Origin: Cenococcum geophilum 1.58
Taxonomy: Eukaryota > Ascomycota > Dothideomycetes > Gloniales > Gloniaceae
Direction: 5' to 3'
NCBI GenBank assembly: GCA_001692895.1
Contig: KV748200.1
Span: forward strand, 16,204-80,203
Length of the DNA: 64,000 nucleotides
Shown here: piece after piece, positions 1-10,925 of the stretch
How the letters are laid out: each line of letters starts with the position of its first letter
Numbering within the stretch: position 1 is the first letter of the stretch
Notes under the pieces: generated by a model
Seen by the model: only the letters and a program-made list of their open reading frames with translations
The model's database searches: none
What the model was told of the DNA's origin: nothing
Made by a program: the position numbers and the translations under genes

Positions 1-1549
1 CGACAGGATATTTTACTCACCGTAGTAGTCATGTACCTGCAATTGAAATATCTCTTTTTGCTTAAGGATTTCTTGTCTTTTTTCTTCGGCTCTCTATACA
101 GTAAACACTATAGAGCCAAATCTGGCTCTGTTCGGGATCGTGTCTTTTACACTAGGATGAGAGCTCCATCTAGGGTAGTCCTTGATGATCCTTATAGGAT
201 TAAGGTCTCAATTTCTTCTTTTAAGAAGCTTAGAGCCTCCTTCTCCTAGGAAAGGGTAGGTTAGGAACCCCATGGGCTATAATTTGGAAACCCATGGTTC
301 CAGTTTTTGTTCTCTTTTGGAACAAGGTAAAGCAGTTATGCCAGATTTCCTTATATTGTAACTTAGGAAATCCGCATTATACTCTTCCGTAGTCGTAAGG
401 AGAATATTTTATTTTCCTTTAGTTCTAGCTATAGACGCTAGTACTGGCTTTTCTACTTGCAGTTTTGATGCAAATAGTTGGTTAACTTTGTTCCGTATAG
501 AGAAGGTATCTAAAGGTTGGTCCGTTTCGTCTGTAATTAGGACTAGCTTTCTTTCTTGTAGCTGCTTTTTCCTACTTCTAGTAGAAGTAAAACTCCTACT
601 AGAAGGGGTAGAAGGTGGTGGTGGTAATAATGATGAGGAGGAGGGTGGGGAGGACGAAGAAGTGAGGCCTTTCTTTAGCCTCTCTGCGTAAGTTTCTTTC
701 GTAGGAGCTACCTCCTTACGGAGAGCTCTTACTTCTTCTACTAGTCCTTGTAGGACATCTTTTGCCTTTTCTTTTCCTTGTATAAAGGGGGTTTCTCCTN
801 CTAGGATACTCCGTGTATAGTCTTCTAGCTGTTTAACTTGTTCTTTTTCTTCTTTTTCTTCTTCTTCTAGCCCTTTATAGGCCTGAGTTAGGCTTTCTAG
901 AGCTTTTTGTAGGTGTTGTTTTGGAGAAAGGGGAGGGAAAGGTATGCTAGGCATACTATCCNTAGTAGTCGTCGATTTTGTTATCTTTTTTGCAGGTTTT
1001 TGGTTTTGGTTTTGGTTTTCATTTTCAGGAGAAGACTGAGGATGTCCTCTTTTTCCTCCTGCCCTAAATAGGCTAGAAGAAGAAGAAGAGGGGAGAGAAA
1101 AGGTGAATATATCAGACTGATGATCACTTATTTCTAAAGGAGGTTTTTTTTTTGGCCTACCAGGCTTTGGCTTCGGCATTTTATAGGGGGGNTTCCTACT
1201 ATCCTTATACCCTTTCTCCTTACTAATCCTACTAGAAGATTTCTGGGGAGATTAGGCTAAGAGGTAGTAGAGAAACTAGCCCCTATTTTGTAGTTTTGGT
1301 ATTAGTGGTAGTGGTAGTAGTTTTGGTGTTCCTGTCCGTGCCTCGCTTATAAGCTAGGGCCACCCTTAGAGAAATTTTTCTGTTGGGAAAAGGGGGTAAA
1401 ACGACAAATAAATCCACCTCTAGCTCGCTAGGCAGTAGGAATTAGGTCTTGAAAGTTAGAAAATCGATTGTTTTTGATGGTAAGATGGGTATGCGTAAGT
1501 TTTGGAGTGTGGCGCTACCTTTTGGTAAGGTTGCATGTGTGGTGAAGGT
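1..1549 (-). mobile_element. ORF1-only non-LTR element, copy 1 (3' part beyond window edge)
   Basis: This is a partial copy of the family whose complete form lies at 34963-37072. Read on the minus strand it starts near 1549 with the family's 5' end (AAACCTTCACC, then CACATGCAACC), has about 370 bp of untranslated leader, and opens an ORF1 at 1179. The ORF1 3' part runs off the left edge of the window. The 5' end abuts a stub of the copia LTR. The copy is comparatively well preserved: a 256-residue frame is still open, whereas the other copies are full of stops. Several single N calls lie inside it. Confidence 0.8.
409..1179 (-). CDS. Tad1-type LINE ORF1 (gag-like) protein, open N-terminal portion
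   Basis: ORF1 proteins of Tad1-like LINEs bind the element RNA. Here residues 1-12 are basic and AT-hook-like (PKPGRPKKK). A Ser- and Gln-rich stretch follows, then a charged region with a strong Glu/Lys run (about residues 85-125) that could form a coiled coil, a Ser/Pro-rich linker (170-200), and the start of the conserved gag-like fold (KLVLITDETDQPLDTFSIRN, then KPVLASIARTKGK). Homology in the other copies continues past the stop at 409 (NILLTT, then NADFL), so this frame is the front part of a longer protein. The stop fits a CAA-to-TAA change of the RIP kind. The downstream zinc knuckles are seen only in other copies. This is a transposon protein, not a host gene. Confidence 0.65.
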   Translation of the reverse strand: MPKPKPGRPKKKPPLEISDHQSDIFTFSLPSSSSSSLFRAGGKRGHPQSSPENENQNQNQKPAKKITKSTTTXDSMPSIPFPPLSPKQHLQKALESLTQAYKGLEEEEKEEKEQVKQLEDYTRSILXGETPFIQGKEKAKDVLQGLVEEVRALRKEVAPTKETYAERLKKGLTSSSSPPSSSSLLPPPPSTPSSRSFTSTRSRKKQLQERKLVLITDETDQPLDTFSIRNKVNQLFASKLQVEKPVLASIARTKGK

Positions 1550-1591
1550 TTTACCCTGTTGTCCTCCGACCTCCGCTTACGCAAATTAACA
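1550..1591 (+). repeat. Copia LTR stub
   Basis: About 40 bp match the last bases of the copia LTR in its coding orientation (GTCCTCCGACCTCCGCTTAC, ending AAATTAACA). It sits directly before a copia internal fragment in the same orientation, as the remains of a 5' LTR would. Confidence 0.7.
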
Positions 1592-2398
1592 AAATCCAAA
1601 TAAAATACATTACCAGGCACTAAATCAAATTTGGAAATACCTAAATTACACCCCTACCTTAGGAATTACCTATTCTGGGCAATTAGAACTTTATATTTAA
1701 GGTTACTACAATTTAGATTAGGGGGGTAATATAATAGGTTAAAAATTAACTAGCGCATACTACTTCTTATTTAGTAGAAGCCCTATAAGCTAGGTAAGTC
1801 AATTACAAAAAACAGTTGCTCTATTTAGCTGTGAAGCTGAATATATAGCCCTAAAAGAGGCTGTAAAGGAATATCTATATTTAATAAGCGTTATTAAACA
1901 GCTTAATATAGAAAACAAAGAATAATTCCATTTGTTCACAAACAGCCTATTAGCAATTAAATTTGTAAACAATCCAGAACATTATGCCAAGACCAAGCAT
2001 ATTAATATATAATACCACTTTATGCGAGAATACGTAACAAATAATATAATACAGCTAAGCTATATAAGTACGAAAGAACAGCTAGCTGATATGCTTACTA
2101 AAGTACTAAGTGGACCTACTTTTAAGAATCTAGTTAGGCAGATAAACTTGCTACTAATAGATAAATAAAATCGATAAATAAAATTAATAAATAAAATTAG
2201 CAGACACTCTTTTCCTTCCTAATTGGACCTTTTATTCCTACTGGGTTTTAGCTATATGCTAAGGTTTTTATTAAGGCTGCTTAACTTACTTCTTAGGTTA
2301 CTTAATACATAAAATTAATAAACAAAATTAATGAATAAAATTGATGAATAAAATTAATAAATAAAATATTGCAATATAATATATTGTTTATGGGGGCG
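1592..2398 (+). mobile_element. Copia-like LTR retrotransposon remnant, 3' internal part
   Basis: This fossil fragment covers the end of the reverse transcriptase region and the RNase H region of a Ty1/copia-type pol. Translated, it shows SCEAEYIALKEAVKEYLY and ADMLTK-type motifs. It ends in a purine-rich tract (TATGGGGGCG) directly before the 3' LTR. It is the same family as 3857-9302, on the opposite strand. The copy is broken, and most of the internal region is missing. Confidence 0.85.
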
Positions 2399-2842
2399 TG
2401 TTAATAATCATCTCTAATGTTGCTTATATAAGCGTTATATAAGAATACCCTGGAAGAACCCTACGGCTTTACGCGGTGTATTAGATGGTATTAGCTAGTG
2501 TATCAACTAGTATATCAGCTAGTGTATTAACTAGTGTATTAGATGGTATTAGCTAGTGTATTAGCTAGTATATTAGGTAACGTATCACCTAGTGTATTAG
2601 GTAACGTATCACCTAGTATATCAGGTAATGTATTACCTAGTATATTAGGTAACGTATTACCTAGTGTATTAGGTAACGTATCAGAATATAAGACGGAACG
2701 TAGACGTTCTGGAACTAGGGTCTTCCAGGTATATAGAGACTTGATCCCCCATAGATAGACATGCATTAAGTTTATCCACTTCACTTACTTTACAACATCG
2801 TTTACTCTATTGTCCTCCGACCTCCGCTTACGCAAATTAATA
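2399..2842 (+). repeat. Copia LTR (3' LTR of the remnant at 1592-2398)
   Basis: A 444 bp LTR with the family's ends (TGTTAAT at the start; AAATTAA and a degraded CA at the end). Its middle holds the 24-bp minisatellite (unit like GTATTAGGTAACGTATCACC) that reads open on both strands and gives spurious LGNVSPSV-type repeat peptides. Together with 2843-3851 it forms the left arm of the long inverted duplication matched at 10636-12085. Confidence 0.85.
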
Positions 2843-3570
2843 ATCTACACTCACTTTTTCTACCCCTTCTTCTTCCCTTGGCCTATTTAGGATAGGAGAA
2901 AAAAGAGGATATCCTTAGTCTTCTACTGAAAAAGAAAACTAAAAACCTATAAAAAAAGACAACTAAAATGAGGACTTTTACGGCTGGTATACAGAGTATA
3001 TCTTTTACTCCCCTTTCTCCAGAACAATACCTATAAAAGGCTCTAGATAGCCTAACCCAGGCCTATAAAGGGCTAAAAGAAGAAGAAGAAGAAGAAAAAT
3101 AAAATAAAAAGGAATAAGTTAAATAGCTAGAGGACTATACACGTAATGTCCTAGTAGGAGAAAACCCCTTTATAAAAGGAAAAGAAAAGATAAATAATGT
3201 CCTAAAAGGACTAATTNAAGAAGTAAGAGCTCTCTNTAAGGAGGTAGCCCCTACTAAAGAAACCTACGNAGAGAGGCTAAAGAAGGACCTCCCTACTTCN
3301 TCCTCTNTACCCTNNTNNTTACTACNATTTCCTACTCCTTCTACTTCTACTAGAAGTAAGAAAAAGCAGCTATAAGAAAGAAAGCTAGTCTTAATTATAG
3401 ACCAAAAGGACCAACCTTTAGATACCTTCTCTATACGAAACAAAGTTAATTAACTATTTGCATTAAAACTGCAAGTAGAAAAACCTATTTTAGCATCCAT
3501 AGCTAGAACTAAAGGAAAATAAAATATTCTCCTTATAACTATGGAAGAGTATAATGCGGATTTCCTAGTT
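2843..3570 (+). mobile_element. ORF1-only non-LTR element fragment (ORF1 N-terminal half)
   Basis: Sense-strand translation matches the ORF1 at 409-1179: the charged stretch, the KKQL/ERKLVLI segment, FSIRNKVN-like residues, and NADFL near 3555. It is heavily interrupted by stops and contains several Ns. It starts at the LTR junction at 2842 and stops matching at about 3570, where a different repeat begins. The same fragment with the same two junctions lies in inverted orientation at 10926-11641. Confidence 0.8.
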
Positions 3571-3851
3571 ACTGTCTGTTATAAAAGATCGGAAACTCGC
3601 TAAGAGCTATAACGCGCGTATCTACCCCCCCCTATTAAAATAATATACCCCTTATAGTCCCACTAATATAGCTCTATATTTTATAAATAGAGGCCTATTT
3701 TATAGCTTTATACTAGGGCTATGAAATAAGCCCTTATTTATATAATTTAGGGCAGTTTTAGCAAAGTTATGGGGGGTGCTTATTTCTAGGAATAGAGGGG
3801 TCGGATTAGTCAGCGTAGAGCCTTAATTTAAGTTTTACAGTCACCCCCTAT
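3571..3851. repeat. Unclassified AT-rich repeat, left copy
   Basis: About 280 bp with a C7 run near 3627 and repeated short motifs (TATAGCCC, CTATAAAATAGGCC). The inverted copy is 10636-10925. No coding frame is seen. It continues after the copia element at 9308, because the AGCCC target duplication flanks that insertion. Confidence 0.75.
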
Positions 3852-3856
3852 AGCCC

Positions 3857-4296
3857 TGTTAATTTGCGTAAGCGGAGGTCGGAGGACAACAGGGTAAACG
3901 ATGTAGTGAAGTAAGTGAAGTAGATGAACTTAATGCAATTAATAATGTCTATCTGCGGGGGATCGAGTCTCTATATACCTGGAAGACCCTAGTTCTAGAA
4001 CGTCTATGTTCCGTCTCGTATTCTAATACGTTACCTAATATACTAGGTGATACGTTACCTGACACACTAGGTGATACATTACCTGATACACTAGGTGATA
4101 CGTTACCTGATATACTAGGTAATATATTACCTAATACACTGGCTAATACACTAGCTGATACTATTTGATATACTAGCTGATACACTAGTTAATACACTAG
4201 CTGATACCATCTGATACACCGCGTAAAGCCGTAGGGTTCTTCCAGGGTGTTCTTATGTAACGCTTATATAAGTAACATTAGAGATTATTATTAACA
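3857..4296 (-). repeat. 3' LTR of the copia element
   Basis: 440 bp, ending TGTTAAT on the plus strand at one side and ATTAACA at the other. It contains several 24-bp minisatellite units (TACGTTACCTGATACACTAG type) and a shorter 12-bp array (ACTAGCTGATAC). It lies next to a CGCCCCCAT purine/pyrimidine tract, which is the polypurine tract on the coding strand. Confidence 0.92.
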
Positions 4297-7200
4297 CGCC
4301 CCCATAAACAATATATTAAATTGCAATATTTTGTTTATTAATTTTATTTATTAATTTTATATATTAGGTAACCTAAAAAGTAAGTTAAGCAGCCTTAATA
4401 GAAACCTTAGCCTATGGCTAAAACCTAGTGGGAATAAAAGGTCCAATTAGGAAGGAAACGAGTGTCTGCTGATTTTGTTCATTAATTTTATTTATCGATT
4501 TTATTTATCTATTGGTAGCAAGTTTATTTGCCTAACCAGATTCTTAAAAGTAGGTCCACTTAGTGCTTTGGTAAGTATATCAGCTAGCTGTTCTATTATA
4601 CTTATATGGCTTAGCTGTATTATATTGTTTATTACGTATTCTCGCACAAAGTGGTATTGTATATTAATATGCTTGGTCTTAGTATAATATTCTAGATTAT
4701 TCGCTAATTTAATTGCTAATAGGCTGTCTGTAAACAAATGGAATTTTTCTTTGTTTTCTATATTAAGCTGTTTAATAACGCTTATTAAATATAGATATTC
4801 CTTTACAGCCTCTTTTAGGGCTATATATTCAGCTTTACAGCTAGATAGAGCAACTGTTTTTTGTAATTAACTTACCTAGCTTATAGGGCTTCTACCAAAT
4901 AAGAAGTAGTATGCGCTAGTTAATTTTCGACCTACTATATTACCCCCCCAATCTAAATCGTAGTAACCTAAAGTAATTCCTAAGGTAGGGGTGTAATTTA
5001 GGTATTTCTAAATTTGATTTAGTGCCTGGTAATGTATTTTATTTAGATTTAATATAAATCTAGCGCAGGTATTTACGTTGTAGGCTATGTCAGGCCTAGT
5101 CTTTGTAGACAAGTATATTAGGCTTCCTACTTCTTATTAATACTATTTTATAGCTTTAGGAGAGGCCTATTCTGTATTCTTTTCTATTTTTAAGCTAATA
5201 ATTCTAGGGGTAGATATTGGATTTAGATTTTGTTTATTAAACCTTTATAAGATATTTTAGGTGTAATTCTTTTAGTTTAGTTTTATAACCTTATTTTTGC
5301 AATCTCTGGTAATTTCTATACCTAGGAAATAGGAAACTGGTCCCAAATTTATCAATTCTAGGTCTTTGCCTAGTTTTATTTAAATTTTATTTATTTGTTT
5401 AATATTTGGGCCAAATACTAGTAGATCGTCTACATGGCATATTATTATAATGCCTAGTATATTATTTTTGAATACTGCCTAATCTGCAAAGATAGGATAA
5501 AATCCTTCTTTTTTAAGGTTATTTGCTAGGTGGTTATACTATATTCTTAGTAATTGTTTTAGGCCATATAGAGCTTTATTTAATTTATATACCTTATTTG
5601 GTATTACAGTAACACCTTCTAGTTGTTTTATATATAGCTCCTTATCTATATTAGCATACGTAAACATATTTTTAAAGTCCTATTGTACTATTTCCAAGGT
5701 TTCTTCGTAATCTATGCCATATTGTTAACTAAAGCCTTTTACTACCTATCTGGCTTTATATTTAATTATTTGGTTATTTTAATCTGTTTTAATCTTATAC
5801 ACCCATTAAGTTTTTAGAGCCTTTCTATTGGGTAGTAGATTAACGATATTCCAGGTCTTTTGTTTTTTAAGTTAATCGATTTCTATACCTATCGCTGTTT
5901 GCTAATTTAGCTAATTATGCGATTTTATAGCTTCTCTATAGGACCTTAGTTTATTTTAATTGGTTCCTAGGAGAGCTAGTTCGTCTATATTATCATCCTC
6001 TGATTCACTGGATTAATTTTATTTTGTTTGATTTTGTCTGGTTTAATTTTATCTAATAGATTGATTTTGTCTAACAGATTGAGATTAATTTTATTTAATA
6101 GATTGATTTTATTCAATAGCTTGATTTTATTTGATAGCTTAATTTTGTTTATTTATCTGTTTATCTCTTTTGTTTAAATTAAACAGACTTTCTTTGTTAA
6201 CTTCTAGGTCGGCTTCTTTGCTAGCATTAAAATTATGAAACTGGTTTTCCAGTATTTTGATATCTCTAGCCCAAGTAAGCCTTTTTGAATCTATGTTATA
6301 TAATCTATAAANATTACTTCTAAATCCAAGTAATATCGCCTTTTTAGCTCTAGGCTCTAGTTTTTTGAGTCCTTTGGCTTTGTTTTTATAATACGCAATT
6401 AATCTAAATACTTTGATATTTATAATATCTGGTTTTGTATCATAAAGTGCTTTATAAGGCGTTTTAAATTGCAATTGACTATATGGAGTCCTATTTTATA
6501 GGTCAACTGCTGTACTTACTGCTTCCCCCCAAAGGTTCTTTGGTAGTTTTGCAGTAAATAAAATATAGCGTACCTTTTCTAGTATTGTTCGATTTATTCG
6601 TTCTATTAACCTATTTTGTTTGTGGGTATAAGCAGCCGAATATTGCTGAACAATACCGTATATAAAGCAGGCTCCTTTAAACCTTTTATTTATAAATTCA
6701 CCCCCCTAATCTAATTTTAGGTATTATATTTTCCTTTTTAATAGATTTTTAGCCCGATTTTTGAATTCTATGAAAGCTTCATAGGCTTCTAATTTAGATT
6801 TTAGTAATTTGAATTCTAAATATCTAGTAGCTGAATCTAGGAAGAAAATGATGTATCTTTCACCATGTATAGTTTCAGGGGATATTAGTCCACATAAGTC
6901 AGTTACTACCTTTTCTAGGTAAACTTTTGCTTTTGGTGTAATTTCTTTATTTTGCTAACTTGTTAGCTTTAATTCTATATAAATTTCGTATTTATCTAAT
7001 AGAATATTTAATTATAGACCTAGAGTTTTTTATAGTGAAATAGGATTTATATGGCCCATTCTTTAGTGCCAAAGTTTGATTTTATTTGCTTGTTTAAGCA
7101 AATTAAATTTGTTTATTTATTTAAGCAAATTGATTTTATTTATTAGCTCAATTGATTTTATTTATTAGCTCAATTGATTTTATTTGCTTACTTTTAACTT

Positions 7201-8862
7201 TTTTGGTTTTTTTACTAGGTAGATTATTTTATATGATATCTATATAGTACAGGGAGTTTCTTCCCATGGCTGAGATAAGCAGTTATTTATTTTTGTATAT
7301 ATGGGCTTNACCGCCCTTAANAANAATTTCATAGCTAAGTTNATCTAGCTTACTGACAGAGATAAGATTGTATTGAAAATTGGGTGTATATCTGCAGTTT
7401 TCTAGTATAATTTTGTTTCCTTTATTTACTAATTTGACATTTCCGATTCTAATATAATTAATTGATGTATTGGTTCCCCAACCAATTTTCCCATAGGAAT
7501 CTTTAAAGCTTGTAAAGTATTCCTTTTTGGTTATTAGATGCTTAGTAGCTCCTAAGTCTAATACAAAATTAGCTCCTTTTTGATTTGGTTGGGGGTTTTT
7601 ATTGGTAATAAGTACCTGATTGGTATCTATTAGATTAAGATCGATTTCAAAATCGTCTTCTTCTATATTACTAGGATGGTTATTTAGTGTATTTATAGAC
7701 ACGAGAGCTTCTTGAGGTTTTGGCTTATATTAGTGCTTGGTTTTAAAGCCTTTTGGAGCCTTTTTAGGAAATAGATAGAAACAGTCCTTTGTAGAATGCG
7801 TAGTTGTTCTATACTTCTTGCAGTACTTGTTTTTATGTATTTGATTTGTCTGATTGGTCCTAGGTCGTTGTTTAGACCCTGTAACTAAGGCTATTTCCTG
7901 ATCTTTAGATACCTGTCTTCTAGATTTGTCTAGTAAGTTAGAAAACAGGTTTTCTAAGTTGATGGTACTAGAATTGGTTCTGTAAGATTGGGTAACCATT
8001 GTAACAAATCCCTTGTAAGGACTGGTTAGGTTATTTAAAACCCAAGCAATGATTACCTGATTCGGCAATTCTATGCCTTTGGCTTTTAATTAGTTGGTGA
8101 GTTGCTTTACTTTATTTAAATACTCCTCTAGAAGAGTATTTAGATAAGGTAGTCTTAAAAAGCTCTTTGTAGATTAAGAATTCCGAGCTAAACCCTTTTG
8201 GGCTGTAGAGATTTTTTAATAGTTTCTATGCTTTTAGAGCTGTTTTGGAATACCGTATTTGCAAGAGAGGTCTATCCTTAATTGTTAGCCTTATATTGGC
8301 TAAGGCTTTTTGGTCGTTTTCCCCTTTTGGGGTAACTCCTTCTTCTATAGCATTACTAAGCGATCCTTTTACGAGAAGTGATTGGACCTGAAGGCTTTAG
8401 ACTTCGTAGTTGGATTGGCCAATGAGCTTTTTGATTGAGATTTTGTCTGACATTTTATCTGCGAATAGATAAATAGATAAAATTGAATGATTGGATTTGG
8501 ACAAGTAGAATCGAATGATAGGATTTGGATAAGTAGAATTGAATGATAGGATTTGGACAAGTAGAATTGAATGATAGGATTTGGATAAGTAAATAAAATT
8601 AAATAAATAGATAGATCAAATGATATATACTTTAGATTCGATTAAGATTTGATTAAGATTCAAATAGAATTTAAATAAGATTTGACTTAAAGTGAAATTT
8701 AAGTGAAAGTGAAATAGAGATAAAATTGACTTAAGATCTAGTTCAGATTTAATTAAAAAATTGGTTAATAATTGATTGATATTTGATCGAGGTCAGATTT
8801 TGTTGTTTTAGTCGAAAATTGATCAAGATTTGGTTGAGGTTAAAGCAGCCAGGCTTATAACC

Positions 8863-9302
8863 TGTTAATTTGCGTAAGCGGAGGTTGGAGGATAATAGGG
8901 TGAACGATGTAGTGAAGTAAGTAAAGTAGATGAACTTGATGCAATTGATGATGTCTATCTGCGGGGGATCGAGTCTCTATATACCTGGAAGACCCTAGTT
9001 CCGGAACGTCTACNTTCCGTCTNGTATTCTAATACGTTACCTAATACACTAGGTGATACGTTACCTAACACACTAGGTGATATATTACCTGATATACTAG
9101 GTGATACGTTACCTAATATACTAGGTAATACGTTACCTGATATACTGGCTAATACACTGGCTGATACCATCTGATACACTAGCTGATATACTAGTTGATA
9201 CACTAGCTGATACCATCTAATACACCGCGTAAAGCCGTAGGGTTCTTCCAGGGTGTTCTTATGTAACGCTTACATAAGCAATATTAGAGATCATCATTGA
9301 CA
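8863..9302 (-). repeat. 5' LTR of the copia element
   Basis: 440 bp, the same length as its partner. The differences between the two are mostly transitions, with two Ns near 9014 and 9023. On the coding strand the sequence just inside is GGTTATAAGCCTGGCTGC, the expected place of the primer-binding site; I could not assign the tRNA. Confidence 0.92.
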
Positions 9303-9307
9303 AGCCC

Positions 9308-9450
9308 TACTAATATAGCTCTATATTTAATAAATAAAGACCTATTTTATAGCCCTAGAATAGAGCTACAAAATAGGCCTCTATATATATAAATTGGATT
9401 AATATTAGTGGAATTATAGAGGGTGATATACTACTGCTATTTGACGATTT
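9308..9450. repeat. Continuation of the AT-rich repeat between two insertions
   Basis: This joins on to 3571-3851 once the copia element is removed, and to 10509 onward once the element at 9465-10494 is removed. It shows the same motifs (TATAGCTCTATATTTAATAA, CTATTTTATAGCCC). No gene seen. Confidence 0.65.
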
Positions 9451-9464
9451 TATTAACATTTCCA

Positions 9465-10494
9465 GGCCGTCGAAATCGGACTCTGCACCTGTACGTGGTG
9501 ACGGCTACGAACCTGGTCTTCGAAGTTCAGATCCAGAGCCAACGCAGAGACGTCGTACAGCGTGCGGACAGGACCGGTGGTGGTTATGGGCGTTAAGGGC
9601 GGTGGTGAAAAATTTTCGGATGGTGAGATCTTGAAAACTACTACTGTTGGCTCTCTATAATACGACGACTACTACATTCTCCTATCCAGGGCACCTGTAC
9701 GATCTAACATGGATGCGCGGTATTCGATATCATCCCCCGTCCCCTAGTAGAAAGCATCGACGACCTTATATTAACGAATAAGTAAACGCGAACAAACAAA
9801 CGAACGAGCAAATATACGGCCCCTTTTAACCCCTAGGGCCATCGCCCGCGGAGCATGCGGTTACTCGCCGTACTGCCGTAATACTACTAAAAGCGGCAGC
9901 TGGATAACCCCGTACGGTTTTCCTTGTCTCCTCTTAATGGAGTGGTGCCCTTAGAGAGGGCCTAGTAACTAGGGCCTAGGCATAAAAGATACCTAGATAC
10001 ACACACACATCCCGCTTTTGTCTTTTAGTATTAGGATGGTAGAACGGATGAATCCCCCTTACGCCTTCAATAGGCCTTAGGGGGGGGAGGCATGGCGTAT
10101 ATGGCAATAGTTAACAAGAGATAGCATATAGGGGGTGGTCAAGATACGGGACATAACTATAAGCATAAGCACAGCAATTAAACGGCAAGGCCTAGCTAGG
10201 ACGTAGTGAACCCTAGCTTTAGATAAGCTAAAGAAGGAAGTAGTGGTTCCCAAGGAGTTTAAATCATCTAAGGAGGATAGGACGTAGCCGTAGGCCCGCA
10301 GGGCCGCCGCTATGGACGGACATGGCAAAATAGGGGTTTTTCATCCTACTGAGGTGGCTCATAGGGTTTTTCCGTCCCCTACATTAATAAGGGTTTTCTT
10401 CTTGTCAATTTATAAGTTTCCCTTGTGTACAGAGTAGTCTGCGTGGGCCTAGATAGGATCCGTATCAGACGTTAATTAAAGAACTTACTACTAC
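9465..10494 (+). mobile_element. ~1 kb non-autonomous retroelement, copy 1, complete with TSD
   Basis: A 1030 bp unit flanked by a 14-bp target duplication TATTAACATTTCCA (9451-9464 and 10495-10508). The 5' end (GTCGAAATCGGACTCTGCACC) matches the second copy at 54959-55936. The 3' end closes with a short (ACT)n-like tail after GACGTTAATTAAAGAACTTA. The last ~45 bp (GTCTGCGTGGGCC, GGATCC, CAGACGTTAA) resemble the 3' end of the Tad1-type LINE of this window. No convincing coding frame is present; a frame reading CPSIAAALRAYGYVLSSLDD on the minus strand recurs in the other copy but has no known relative that I recognise. Confidence 0.85.
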
Positions 10495-10508
10495 TATTAA
10501 CATTTCCA

Positions 10509-10635
10509 AAAGAGCAGTATACCCCCTATAGCCCCACCAATATGGCTCTGTATTTTATAAATAGAAGTCTATTTTATAGCTCTGTTTTAGGGCTATAAAA
10601 TAGGTCTTTATTTATTAAATGTAGAGCTGTATTAG
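10509..10635. repeat. AT-rich repeat at the centre of the inverted duplication
   Basis: It contains CCCCCTATAGCCC and CTATAAAATAGG motifs in both orientations and forms the original short loop between the two arms. No gene. Confidence 0.6.
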
Positions 10636-10925
10636 TAGGGCTATAGGGGGTGACTATAAAACTTAAATTAAGGCTCTACGCTGACTAATCCGACCCCTCT
10701 ATTCCTAGAAATAAGCACCCCCCATAACTTTGCTAAAACTGCCCTAAATTATATAAATAAGGGCTTATTTTATAGCCCTAGCATAGAGCTATAAAATAGG
10801 CCTCTATTTATAAAATATAGAGCTATATTAGTGGGACTATAAGGGGTATATTATTTTAATAGGGGGGGGGGGTAGATACGCGCGTCATAGCTCTTAGCGA
10901 GTTTCCGATCTTTTATAATAGACAG
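10636..10925. repeat. Unclassified AT-rich repeat, right (inverted) copy
   Basis: Reverse complement of 3571-3851, including the homopolymer run (here G, near 10861-10870), TACGCGCGT, and GATCTTTTATAAT. It is part of the right arm of the long inverted duplication. Confidence 0.75.

Larger units (their letters stand above)
3857..9302 (-). mobile_element. Ty1/copia-like LTR retrotransposon, both LTRs and TSD present (broken)
   Basis: A 5446 bp fossil on the minus strand with both LTRs in direct orientation and a 5-bp target duplication AGCCC (3852-3856 and 9303-9307). Order of parts on the minus strand: 5' LTR, gag with a zinc knuckle (about 7770-7850), protease (DLGATKH motif near 7550), integrase with its HxxxxH-type zinc region (about 7060) down to about 6140, reverse transcriptase (about 5950-4950), RNase H (about 4890-4500), a purine tract next to the 3' LTR, 3' LTR. 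The gag-protease-integrase-RT order is that of copia. It carries many interruptions spread over all domains and is not functional. RIP makes LTR dating unreliable; it looks old. Confidence 0.93.

Noticed and set aside
488-691. Acidic frame opposite the half-LINE ORF1
   Set aside because: Shadow of the Ser/Pro-rich linker on the other strand.
2539-2784. Repeat-peptide frames (LGNVSPSV, NTLPDILG types) in many LTRs
   Set aside because: They come from the 24-bp LTR minisatellite being a multiple of three and open on both strands; not genes.
10077-10328. Minus-strand frame CPSIAAALRAYGYVLSSLDD in the ~1 kb retroelement, also present near 55125-55180
   Set aside because: The two copies agree for only about 20 residues before frames diverge. 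Nucleotide conservation of the element explains it.
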